Shown here: positions 50,966 through 59,113 of the stretch, piece by piece
Position numbering within the stretch: position 1 is the first letter of the stretch
Layout: each line of letters opens with the position of its first letter
DNA from: JBBQHX01 sp035306065
GTDB lineage: Bacteria; Gemmatimonadota; Gemmatimonadetes; Gemmatimonadales; Gemmatimonadaceae
Direction: 5' to 3'
Length of the DNA: 64,000 nt
Assembly: GCA_035306065.1 (NCBI GenBank)
Contig: DATGOL010000092.1
Span: 1-64,000 of the forward strand
The notes under the pieces: model-generated
What the model was told of the DNA's origin: nothing
Databases searched by the model: none
What the model saw: the letters and a program-made list of their open reading frames with translations, nothing else
Translations under genes and position numbers: made by a program

Positions 50966-52201
50966 ATGACAGAAACGCCGGCGGTGCGTGAGTGGTTCCT
51001 TCGATTCGAGCGGGCATTCGTGGCACGTCGTGGTGTGCTGCACGATTACCTGGCCGTGTTCAAGGCTCCGTTACGCGCCGCTCGTGAGGCCGGCTATGGC
51101 GCATCGCACTACGGTGCTCGAATGAAAGCCGCAGATCGCGCCGGAGCCCTCACTCTACGCTGGAGACTGTATCAGCTGAACTTCACGCGGCGGGTTGATT
51201 CGGAGGCATTCTACACCTTTGCGCTTCACCGCCACGATCGTTGGCGCAGACGCTCGCTGTACGTGAGTCGGGTAGAGGGAACGCTGGCATCACGCCTCGC
51301 GGTGCACCTGCTATACGAGAAGCAGTTTCGCCTTCTGGGGGACAAGCGCTCTTTCGACGAGTGGGCAGAAAGGTCCATGCTGCCGGTTGTGCGGGCGCTG
51401 GGGAGGGCAGCGAACGGAGATGTCGTGTGGACCGTGCCGGTGAGCGGGCCTGTCCCCGAGTGTGACATGTTCATCAAGAAGGCCGTGGGTTACGGAGGAT
51501 ACGACACCATGCAGGCCCGGTGGCTCGGCGGCACCTTCGAGTGCTCGGACGGCATCACGCGGGGCGCAAACGAACTGGGCGCCTATCTAGAGAAGCGGTC
51601 GCGTTCGGAAGCGCTACTCGTGCAGCCGTTGCTCGTGAACCATCCGGATATAAGCCGACTCAGCGTGCGGGCATTGAATACGATTCGTGTTACCACGTGC
51701 CGTGACATGAAAGGCAACACCAGCGCGATATCAGCCGCCATCCGCCTGGCGACAGGGAACGCTACGGCAGACAATGTCTCGCAGGGAGGGCTGGGAGCCC
51801 GCGTGGATCCGGTTACCGGCAAGCTCGGCAAGGCCGTAAAGGTGGATGAGTTTTTCGACGAGTACCACTTCAGTCACCATCCCGATACTCGAGAGGCGAT
51901 AGTCGGCACGGAGGTGCCCTTCTGGAAGGAGGCGAGGGAGCTCGCCGAGCGTGCGCATGCACTGCTGGGCGGAATCCCATGTGCTGCCTGGGACATCGCC
52001 GTGCTGGAGGATGGCCCCGTTATTGTGGAGGGAAACTGGAACGGCGACACCTGGATTCCGCAGGTGCCTGGCGACACGCCGCTCTTTACGACGAACTACG
52101 ATAAGTCGTACGCCGAACCCCTCGCCGCGTTGGTGGACAGGCTTACCGACGAAGAGCTTCTGCAATTGGGACAGATGGATCCGCGCGCAGGAATAGCGTA
52201 G
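50966..52201 (+). CDS. Sugar-transfer-associated ATP-grasp protein
   Basis: Protein of 411 residues resembling the ATPgrasp_ST family (PF14397). The N-terminal part is a basic helical lead; the ATP-grasp part spans about 115-400, with VFIKKAVGYGG-type (written here MFIKKAVGYGGY), LLVQPLLVNHPDISR, LNTIRVTTCRD, GGLGARVDPVTG and AAWDIAVLEDGPVIVEGNWN, where the final Asp, Glu and Asn bind Mg-ATP. Relatives occur in polysaccharide and capsule clusters and are thought to ligate or activate an acidic substrate; the reaction here is unknown. ATG at 50966 follows AAGGAG. The convergent gene is a phosphodiester glycosidase-type protein, also tied to surface sugars, so a shared theme is possible. Confidence 0.85.
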   Translation: MTETPAVREWFLRFERAFVARRGVLHDYLAVFKAPLRAAREAGYGASHYGARMKAADRAGALTLRWRLYQLNFTRRVDSEAFYTFALHRHDRWRRRSLYVSRVEGTLASRLAVHLLYEKQFRLLGDKRSFDEWAERSMLPVVRALGRAANGDVVWTVPVSGPVPECDMFIKKAVGYGGYDTMQARWLGGTFECSDGITRGANELGAYLEKRSRSEALLVQPLLVNHPDISRLSVRALNTIRVTTCRDMKGNTSAISAAIRLATGNATADNVSQGGLGARVDPVTGKLGKAVKVDEFFDEYHFSHHPDTREAIVGTEVPFWKEARELAERAHALLGGIPCAAWDIAVLEDGPVIVEGNWNGDTWIPQVPGDTPLFTTNYDKSYAEPLAALVDRLTDEELLQLGQMDPRAGIA

Positions 52202-52205
52202 CAGC

Positions 52206-52236
52206 CTGAGAAGGCGCGGGCCTAACGCGCCCTCAG
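52206..52236. terminator. Hairpin between convergent genes
   Basis: CTGAG + GGCGCG pairs with CGCGCC + CTCAG around a seven-base loop, with an AA bulge on the left arm. It covers the 20-base gap between the ATP-grasp and glycosidase-type gene stops. No U-tract. Confidence 0.55.
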
Positions 52237-53520
52237 CACCAGCAGCAATGCGTTCGCCACCGTCCGCTCTCCGCTGGCGTCCGACGGACTGCTCGCTATC
52301 TCACCGCGCACTACGGCGGTCGTCGAACCTCCGCCGTCCAGGTTGAGTGCATCCACGGCGCCAAGCTCGAGCATCAGCTCAGCAAGTTCCTGCAACGACA
52401 TTCCAACGCTCGTCTCCTGTCGCCCGTCCACTGTGACGAGCAGCAGGAGAGTGCCGCTTCTGCCGATTCCCACTGCGGTTCTGGGATGCCTCATGGTGGC
52501 GAATGCAGAGGGTGCTCCCGAAAACACACCGGATGCGTCGTGGAGGCTGGCGCCTTCAGCAACGATTGCGGGGCGGCCTCCAACCAGCGTTTTCACGCCC
52601 TCCCCGACCGGTGCAAAGCGGTGCACGAGACGGATGGTGTCTTCCGATGCGCGAAGCCTGGCAAGGCGCACCCGTGCGGCTCCGGTGGCCAGCAGGGTGC
52701 GCTGCGCGGAGTCACTAGCCGCCAACGTACGTTGCGCGGAGTCCCGAACCAGCAAAATGGTGTCTCCTCGTGCGCCTGCCTCACGCAGGGCGAATACATG
52801 CGCGCTCAGGGAATCCACCGGCACCGGGCGGCCGAAGGCCGGGCTGAAGAGCGCGAGCCAGCTGTCCCGATCCGGCAGGGCATTCACCGCATCGAGCGAC
52901 ATGCCGTGCCCATCGGAGAGAAGCACCCCGGCGTAGGTAGCATCCAGGATGTGTGGACGCCCGCTCCGTGCGACCAGCACGTCTGCCCTTGGATCATTGG
53001 TGGCGCCGTCGCGCGCCTTGAGTATGCGGCCTGTACTGACCTGACTCGCAAGCTGCTCGCCGGTCGTGAGGTTGAAGAAGTCCGCATTGACTGCTGCAAG
53101 CACGGTGACGTTGTCGCCGTCTGCACGCGACCGCTCTTCCCAGTCGCTCGCGAGCACGCTCGTACGTTCGCGGCCGAACAGCCCGCTGCCTGCTCGAACG
53201 GCTTCCAGCCCTAACGTGGGGAGCGACAGGTCGGCCGCAATCACATTCACACGAAACGGACCCGACGCAATCGTCCCCGACAGATGCACAACTCCCGGCG
53301 CAAGCCGGGTTGCAGTAAGGGAGTCGAAGACCGCGAACGCCGAGCGGGGCAGGAGAAGGGAGTCCGACTGCAAGGCAGCCGACTCGCCATGTGTCGCGCG
53401 CGTAATGGCCGTCTCGGATGACGATCCGCCTACCGTCTGCGCTCCGACAGCCGGACCGGTTCCCAGCGCCACGCAGCAGGCCACCATGCTGGTTGTCGCA
53501 GTGCGCACGATCGAACGCAT
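52222..53520 (-). CDS. Phosphodiester glycosidase (NAGPA-like) family protein
   Basis: Exported protein of 432 residues with a signal peptide (MRSIVRTATTSMVACC..., cleavage near VGAQT, about 29). The C-terminal half is the NAGPA domain, the family of the enzyme that uncovers mannose-6-phosphate in animals and of bacterial exopolysaccharide-linked proteins: AVNADFFN (about 155), the MRHPRTAVGIGRSGTLLLLVTVDGR block and ALNLDGGGSTT with the diagnostic NLDGGGS. An internal ten-residue near-repeat RDSAQRTLAA / SDSAQRTLLA (about 268-287) interrupts the fold. ATG at 53518-53520 gives the signal; GTG at 53541 is an alternative; further upstream the frame overlaps the porin gene. Confidence 0.86.
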   Translation of the reverse strand: MRSIVRTATTSMVACCVALGTGPAVGAQTVGGSSSETAITRATHGESAALQSDSLLLPRSAFAVFDSLTATRLAPGVVHLSGTIASGPFRVNVIAADLSLPTLGLEAVRAGSGLFGRERTSVLASDWEERSRADGDNVTVLAAVNADFFNLTTGEQLASQVSTGRILKARDGATNDPRADVLVARSGRPHILDATYAGVLLSDGHGMSLDAVNALPDRDSWLALFSPAFGRPVPVDSLSAHVFALREAGARGDTILLVRDSAQRTLAASDSAQRTLLATGAARVRLARLRASEDTIRLVHRFAPVGEGVKTLVGGRPAIVAEGASLHDASGVFSGAPSAFATMRHPRTAVGIGRSGTLLLLVTVDGRQETSVGMSLQELAELMLELGAVDALNLDGGGSTTAVVRGEIASSPSDASGERTVANALLLVLRAR

Positions 53521-53608
53521 GGCCGAAACGGCGCCAGTCACAGTACCGGCCGGTGAAAACACGGCAGTGCGGGGCTGCGACTCAGGTGCCTGACGAACGC
53601 CTCCTCCC

Positions 53609-54787
53609 TCAGATTCCGACTTCGAAGTTCGTTCGAACCAGCCAGCGGTCCGCCGCCGATGGGTCGTTCCCCCATTCACGCCCCGCCTCGATCATGTACT
53701 TGATTCGATGACCTCGCAGGTAGCGCACGAGGTTCAACGACGCCTGATTCGCATCAATGTCATCCTGCAGTTCCACCCGCGCAATCCGGAACGAAGGCTC
53801 CCAACCGGCTCTTGTCAGGTAACCGATCTGCAGCAGCCCGCCCTTCCCACGTGGGTCGTCGCCGAGTGCCACTGGTAGCGAGGTTGGTCCGGCATCGCGG
53901 TGCGCGCCCTCGAGATAGAGCGAGAACCCACGGTACTTCAGCGTCACATCTGCCAGCACCGTGGTAAGGTCACGCGGCGCATCCAGAAAGTCGCCGAGCT
54001 GGCCGCGCGATCTCCAGGCGCGGTCATTGTGGGTGAACACAACACCCAGCAGCAGTCGGGGCGCCGGCTCCCTTGCGTGGTCGCCTTCACGATCGGCGTT
54101 GTTGCCCGTGAATGCCCCCAGCGGTTGTATGTCGAAGCGTGTGGTGTATGCGAGGCCCATGTCCGGCCCCGCAGATGCGCGACCCTCACCGGTGGACACG
54201 GCGCCGGCCCAGCTCCACGGCGCCCGGCCGCCCTGCTTCCAGACTGCCATGACATGCATGTCACGGTCGGTGGTGAACGTGTTGTTCACCAACCCGCGTT
54301 CAGCGAACTGCTGGTCGCCAGACGAGATCGTGCGCTGGCGATTGCCAGGCAGTTTTCCCAAACCCATCTGAAAACGAAGCTGCGGCGTTTGCTGCCAGGA
54401 AATGTTGGCATCGCGCAACACAGCGGTGGTGCCCGGGTTGCCGCCGGAGTGATCACGCGGTGCCAGTCCCAGCTGCAATGACACTCCCAGACGCGGATCC
54501 CAGAGCGAGCCGCCCAGTCGAATGCGTGCTCGGCGCACCTCCGTTGCCAGCGAACGATCCACATCGGTATCGCTCTCAGGCAGTGACAGCGTGGTGGTGA
54601 GTTGCGTGCGGAAGCGGAAAGTGAGCTTCGTTGCGCTGTCTGCGCTGGAAACCGTGATGCCGTCGCCGTCCACGCGAACTACCGGTACGCGCGCGGTATC
54701 AGCCTGTTGCGCCGCGAGCCGACGGGGAGTGACCTGGAGCGCGATAGCGACGATAGATATCGTCGCGACGAACCGAATTGCGTTCAC
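53609..54787 (-). CDS. Outer-membrane porin (phosphate-selective OprO/OprP-like)
   Basis: Beta-barrel protein of 392 residues with a signal peptide (cleavage near LAAQQA, about 28). The barrel shows alternating strands with tight Asp/Asn turns (FRFRTQLTTTLSL; IRLGGSLWDPRLGVSLQLGLA; FQMGLGKLPGNRQR; LLLGVVFTHND; ADVTLKYRGFSLYLEGAHR; GGLLQIGYLTRAGWEPSFRI), ending in RTNFEVGI. The FQMGLGKLPGNRQR segment resembles the KxPxxR loop of the OprO/OprP group that passes phosphate or polyphosphate; selectivity is not certain. GTG at 54785-54787 follows AGGT. It precedes the glycosidase-type gene (88-base gap), so the two may be transcribed together. Confidence 0.85.
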   Translation of the reverse strand: MNAIRFVATISIVAIALQVTPRRLAAQQADTARVPVVRVDGDGITVSSADSATKLTFRFRTQLTTTLSLPESDTDVDRSLATEVRRARIRLGGSLWDPRLGVSLQLGLAPRDHSGGNPGTTAVLRDANISWQQTPQLRFQMGLGKLPGNRQRTISSGDQQFAERGLVNNTFTTDRDMHVMAVWKQGGRAPWSWAGAVSTGEGRASAGPDMGLAYTTRFDIQPLGAFTGNNADREGDHAREPAPRLLLGVVFTHNDRAWRSRGQLGDFLDAPRDLTTVLADVTLKYRGFSLYLEGAHRDAGPTSLPVALGDDPRGKGGLLQIGYLTRAGWEPSFRIARVELQDDIDANQASLNLVRYLRGHRIKYMIEAGREWGNDPSAADRWLVRTNFEVGI

Positions 54788-54985
54788 TTGATTACCTGCG
54801 GTGGCAACGGGAGTTGGCGCGTTGGCAGATTGGCACATTGTAACGATCCGGCTATCGGCCTGTCACCCACGCCGGAATCGCAAACCGCATTCTGGCGAAA
54901 GGAGCGCCAGGCGTAGCGGGCAGGCGGTGCATCGTTGCATGATCATGCGCTTGCAATGCAGTCCCGTTTCACCATATCCCACTCG

Positions 54986-56518
54986 ATGACGTCCGCCGCC
55001 GCCAGCCAGTCCGCAGGTTCTCAGCCCGTACAGTTGACTCCTCCGGGGAGCCAGGGGTCCGGGTCCATACGACAGATTGCGGGTGCCACCCTGGCGCCGC
55101 TCGTGTTCGTTGGCGTGCTCATGGGCTCGTTCGAGACTCTCTCGCCCGAGGCTCACCGGCTGGCCGCGATCATGGCAGCGGTGGTGGTACTCTGGGTAAC
55201 CGAGGCCATTCCACTCACCGTCACCGCACTGCTCGGCGCGGCGATGGCGGTGGTTCTGCGCGTTGCGCCTGCCCGCGAGGTGTTCGCCCCGTTTGCAGAC
55301 CCGCTGATGTTCCTGTTCATCGGCGCGTTCATACTTGCCCGGGCGATCTTCGTGCACAGGCTGGATCGTCGTGTTGCCTATGCGGTGCTGTCGCTGCCAT
55401 GGGTTGGAGCCCGGCCTTCGCGCGTGCTCTTCGCGTTCGGCCTCACGACGGCCGGACTTTCGGCGTGGATGTCGAACACGGCGACCACGGCGATGATGTT
55501 CGGCATCGGTCTCTCCATCCTGCACGTGATGCTGGGCAACGACGGGGAGAACGGAGCCAGGACGGGCGTGGACCCGCGTTATGCAACAGGCCTCATGCTC
55601 ATGACTGCGTTCGCCGCATCCATCGGCGGACTCGCCACTCCGGTGGGCACACCACCCAACGTGATCGGGCTTGGATTCATCCGTGAACTCACGGGCGTGG
55701 AGTTCAGCTTCTTCCGCTGGATGATGCTCGCTGTACCGATCGTGGTGGTGATGTTCATTGGGCTGTTCACCTATCTGAACGCGCTCTCGCCTGCTGGCGT
55801 GAAGGAGTTGCCGGGCGGTGCGGCAATGCTGCGCAATGAGCGCTCGAAGCTGGGCAAATGGACGCAGGGCCAGCGGTCCACCACCATCGCCTTCGGGGTT
55901 ACCATAGCACTCTGGGTGATACCCGGGATAATTGCGCTGGTAGTTGGCGAGCGCAGCGAGCTCTACCTGACGATCAATCGCAGCGTGCCCGAGAGTGTTG
56001 CAGCACTGGTGGGTGCGGTGCTGCTGTTCATCCTGCCTGGCGATGAGGGAGAGCGCGCGATCACCTGGAACGACGCGGTGAAGATAGACTGGGGAGTCGT
56101 GCTGCTGTACGGCGGAGGATTTGCGCTTGGTGTGCTCTCCTTCCAGACAGGACTAGCGGAATCACTTGGCCGGGCGATGGCGGCATGGCTGCCGTTGAGC
56201 GGGGAGTTCGGGCTGCTGGTGGCGGCCGTGATAATCGCGGTACTGTTGAGTGAGACAACGTCGAACACGGCGTCGGCCAACATGATTGTACCGGTGGTCA
56301 TCTCGATTGCCACCGCGTCAGGCATGGACCCCGTTCAGCCCGCGCTCGGCGCAACGATTGCGGCCAGCCTCGGCTTCATGCTGCCCGTGAGTACACCGTG
56401 TAACGCCATTGTTTACGGGTCGGGGCTGGTGCCGCTGTCAAAGATGATAAAGTACGGGGCGTTGCTGGATATCATCGGTATCGTGGTGGTGATAACCGCG
56501 GTGTGGATCCTGGCTTGA
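54986..56518 (+). CDS. SLC13/DASS-family anion transporter
   Basis: Integral membrane protein of 510 residues, about 11-13 helices. Two SNT motifs define the family: LSAWMSNTATTAMM (helix 4 side) and LSETTSNTASANMI in the second half, with TPVGTPPNVIGL and the late MLPVSTPCNAIVYGSG loop that bind Na+ and the anion. Substrates of the family are dicarboxylates, citrate, sulfate or phosphate; the sequence does not decide. ATG at 54986 gives a 30-residue Ser/Gln-rich start before the first helix; ATG at 54956 and TTG at 54935 are alternatives. It is divergent from the porin, and an anion porin plus an anion carrier would make a sensible pair. Confidence 0.92.
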   Translation: MTSAAASQSAGSQPVQLTPPGSQGSGSIRQIAGATLAPLVFVGVLMGSFETLSPEAHRLAAIMAAVVVLWVTEAIPLTVTALLGAAMAVVLRVAPAREVFAPFADPLMFLFIGAFILARAIFVHRLDRRVAYAVLSLPWVGARPSRVLFAFGLTTAGLSAWMSNTATTAMMFGIGLSILHVMLGNDGENGARTGVDPRYATGLMLMTAFAASIGGLATPVGTPPNVIGLGFIRELTGVEFSFFRWMMLAVPIVVVMFIGLFTYLNALSPAGVKELPGGAAMLRNERSKLGKWTQGQRSTTIAFGVTIALWVIPGIIALVVGERSELYLTINRSVPESVAALVGAVLLFILPGDEGERAITWNDAVKIDWGVVLLYGGGFALGVLSFQTGLAESLGRAMAAWLPLSGEFGLLVAAVIIAVLLSETTSNTASANMIVPVVISIATASGMDPVQPALGATIAASLGFMLPVSTPCNAIVYGSGLVPLSKMIKYGALLDIIGIVVVITAVWILA

Positions 56519-56537
56519 AAGACTGTGCGCAAAGGGA

Positions 56538-56581
56538 GAGCCGGTGCGCAGGCAGGTGTATCGCGCCCGACCCACCGGCTC
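56538..56581. terminator. Weak hairpin between convergent genes
   Basis: GAGCCGGTG and CACCGGCTC pair over 9 bp with a 26-base loop, in the 73 bases between the SLC13 and NamZ-like gene stops. Candidate only. Confidence 0.35.
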
Positions 56582-56591
56582 CCAACGCGGT

Positions 56592-57911
56592 TCAGTAAAT
56601 CAGATACGGTGCACGAAGTCGTTCAAACTCCGCACTCTCCGCACGCCACGAGTCGAGCAATGCGCTCACTCCGTCCGCACTCTCAACCGCCGCACGCGCA
56701 CGGGTCGTCCCCGTCAGGCGCTCCAGCCACTCTGCGCGCCATTCGAAGTTCGAAATGTGCCTGCTGCGGATAGCGCGCAGCATGTGTATGCCTACATCCG
56801 CCGGACGCACAGAGTTGCGGTCGGTTACCTCTACCTGAACCATCGGGATCGTCTCTCCTCCCCACTTCTGGCCGGCGTCAACCGTACGCTCAGTGGAGGA
56901 AAATCGCACTCCGGGTAGCGCCAGGTCGTTGAGGTCTTCCGCCACCGCGGCAGCATCCAGCCACTTCGCACCTACGAGCTGGAACGGCAGGTCTGTTCCG
57001 CGGCCCTCACTCAGGTTCGTGGCTTCGAAAAACACTGTTCCGGTGTAAAGCAGCGTGGCATCCACCGAACGGAGGTTGGGCGACGGATTCACCCACTCGA
57101 TGCCCGTGTCGTCGAACCACATGTCGCGCGAATAGCCGTCCATTGGAATTACGGTGAGGTCAACCTTCACCTGGCCGGTACCAACGAGGTACCTCAGCAA
57201 CTCGCCCGGCGTGAGGCCATAGCGAAGCGCCACCGGGTACTGCCCAACGAAAGACGCCCAGCGCTGCTCGAGAACGCCACCCTGCACGATGTCGGCACGA
57301 ATCGGATTCGGACGGTCGAGCACCATGAACGGTATGCCGAGGCTACCCGCCTTCTCGGCGGCAAGTGCCATGGTCCACACGTAGGTATATACGCGCGCGC
57401 CTGCGTCCTGAATGTCGTACACGAGGAAATCCAGGCCGGCGAGCATGGAATCGGTTGGGACGCGCGTTTCGCCGTACAGCGAGTGGATTGGCAGGCCGGT
57501 ACGATCGTCGAGTCCACTGGCCACCTTCTCGCCGGCATCTGCAGCGCCACGAATGCCGTGCTCCGGTGAGAACAGTGCAACGAGTTCCACGCCGGGTGCG
57601 CTCTTCAGCAGGTCAATGGAGCTGGTACCGGTGAGGTCGCGTCCGGAGTGGTTGGTGATGAGACCCACGCGCTTGCCCTCAAGCAGGTGGAGTGAGTCTC
57701 GAAGCAGTACTTCCACGCCCGGAATGACGCCGGCGGATTCACCTGCTGCGGAGGACGCTTGCCGCTCAGCACCTGCCGACGCGCCGGCGCATGCGATGAG
57801 AGGCAGTGCCAGGACCACCGCGAGCGCACGCGCCTCCCTGAGAAAGCGCGATCCGGAGGTGTTGCGGCGGCCGACGACTGATGCGGAAAGTCTGGTCACG
57901 GTGAATGGCAT
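56592..57911 (-). CDS. DUF1343 exo-beta-N-acetylmuramidase (NamZ-like) lipoprotein
   Basis: Predicted lipoprotein of 440 residues (lipobox LPLIAC, Cys41). It follows the DUF1343/NamZ family: PGVEVLLRDSLHLLEGKRVGLITNHSG, LVALFSPEHGIRG, FLVYDIQDAGARVYTYVWTM, FMVLDRPNPI, QYPVALRYGLTPGEL and GIEWVNPSPNLRS are all conserved. Family members release N-acetylmuramic acid from the non-reducing end of peptidoglycan fragments, so this one probably helps recycle cell wall or feed on muropeptides. ATG at 57909-57911 has no clear ribosome site; the frame is open to 58109 but without a better signal. The 284-base divergent gap contains a 19-base palindrome. Confidence 0.9.
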   Translation of the reverse strand: MPFTVTRLSASVVGRRNTSGSRFLREARALAVVLALPLIACAGASAGAERQASSAAGESAGVIPGVEVLLRDSLHLLEGKRVGLITNHSGRDLTGTSSIDLLKSAPGVELVALFSPEHGIRGAADAGEKVASGLDDRTGLPIHSLYGETRVPTDSMLAGLDFLVYDIQDAGARVYTYVWTMALAAEKAGSLGIPFMVLDRPNPIRADIVQGGVLEQRWASFVGQYPVALRYGLTPGELLRYLVGTGQVKVDLTVIPMDGYSRDMWFDDTGIEWVNPSPNLRSVDATLLYTGTVFFEATNLSEGRGTDLPFQLVGAKWLDAAAVAEDLNDLALPGVRFSSTERTVDAGQKWGGETIPMVQVEVTDRNSVRPADVGIHMLRAIRSRHISNFEWRAEWLERLTGTTRARAAVESADGVSALLDSWRAESAEFERLRAPYLIY

Positions 57912-58026
57912 GGGCGGGCTGATCGGCTGAAGGCAGATGCCAGGCGGGCTGGCGCGGGATGGCGAGCAGGAATGAAAGGGAGGAGCGGCGAAGGGACGAT
58001 TTGCTGCGTGCTGGTAGGCGGCGAGT

Positions 58027-58045
58027 GAACGATACTGTATCGTTC
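58027..58045. promoter_or_regulatory. Perfect palindrome, candidate operator
   Basis: GAACGATAC and GTATCGTTC are exact complements around one T, giving a 19-base palindrome between the divergent NamZ-like and helical membrane-protein genes, 116 bases before the former and 151 before the latter. Its form fits binding by a dimeric regulator; no regulator gene is adjacent. Confidence 0.5.
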
Positions 58046-58195
58046 CCGAGTCAGTTACCTCGGGGACTTGGGGATGGCACGCCCACGGAATATCATGCCC
58101 GGGTTCCATACCGACGCGGATCCGTTCGCTGCGGCTCTCGCAGGCTGCAAAACGCTACCGGCAATCCGCAGAGTCAACCTTGTTGGAGAGAATCA

Positions 58196-59071
58196 GTGTT
58201 CTTTGCCCTCCTGATCGTCACGTTCGTCGTGGCATTTCTAACGTCGGCGCTCGTCGCACGGCTGTTTGGCAGCTCCATTCGCAGCATTCTCGACCGCATC
58301 GTGTCGCCCGAACTGAGCTCGGCATGGTACCGCTACCTGCTGTTCGCGATCATGGTGGTGGGCGTGTCGGGCGGAGTGCGGCTGTATGACCTGCGTGAGT
58401 TTACGCGTCCGCGCGGCCCCAATGAGAGCCTTGCGCCCCTGGCGCTAACGGCCGAGCGGTGGACGCTGGAGGTGTATGCCACGATAATCTCCACGCTGCA
58501 GCGTGTGGCCGTGCTGCTGTTCGTATTCTTCCTGATTTCGCTGTTTGCGTACGTGGTGATCCGGATTTTCGAGCGGATCGAGGCGCGACGTGAGATGAAG
58601 GATCTGCGTGAGCGTCGTGAAGCGCGGGACGCAGCGAGCGAACGCAATACGCGCGGGGAGCGAGTGCGCGAGGAGCGGAGCCAGGCACGCAGGGAACAGC
58701 TCGTTCGTCGTGAGTCGGTGCGCAGGGTGTCGGCAGATGAGCCGCAGCGTTCGTCGCGTGGCGAGGGCGATCGCGATCGCGTGGGGTCGCGCGGTTCGAA
58801 CGGCGGCGGTCGCGAGCGCAGTCGATCGGAGCGTCCGCGCCACGCGTCTCCTACCGACCCGGTGGATGACGCAGGTGATCGTGATGTGGCTTCGGAGAGT
58901 GGCGAGAGCGCCGATTCGCCCGCCCGCCGGCGCCGCAGGAGAACCAGCCGTCGCGAGCGAGGTGGTGGAAGCGGCAGCTCGGAACGTGGCGAGCAGCGTG
59001 GTAGCCAGGAGGGAGGTTCGGAGCAGCCCAACGGGGGAACGGAGCCTTCTCCGGAGTCCGGCGAGGAATAA
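58196..59071 (+). CDS. Membrane protein with long charged low-complexity tail
   Basis: Unrecognised protein of 291 residues. GTG at 58196 follows GGAG at nine bases; the longer frame from 57959 lacks a ribosome site. The first 120 residues hold three hydrophobic segments (FFALLIVTFVVAFLTSALVARLF; WYRYLLFAIMVVGVSGGVRLY; VAVLLFVFFLISLFAYVVIRIF). The remaining 170 residues are highly charged and rich in Arg, Glu, Ser and Gly (DLRERREARDAASE; RSERPRHASP; RRRRRTSRRERGGG), likely a disordered cytoplasmic tail able to bind RNA, DNA or a partner. Short membrane parts of this type occur in uncharacterised YggT- or DUF-type proteins, but I cannot assign a family. Confidence 0.78.
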   Translation: MFFALLIVTFVVAFLTSALVARLFGSSIRSILDRIVSPELSSAWYRYLLFAIMVVGVSGGVRLYDLREFTRPRGPNESLAPLALTAERWTLEVYATIISTLQRVAVLLFVFFLISLFAYVVIRIFERIEARREMKDLRERREARDAASERNTRGERVREERSQARREQLVRRESVRRVSADEPQRSSRGEGDRDRVGSRGSNGGGRERSRSERPRHASPTDPVDDAGDRDVASESGESADSPARRRRRRTSRRERGGGSGSSERGEQRGSQEGGSEQPNGGTEPSPESGEE

Positions 59072-59113
59072 CGGGCGCAAAGGCGCTCTCAGCCCCCCGT
59101 CCCCCGTTACCCG

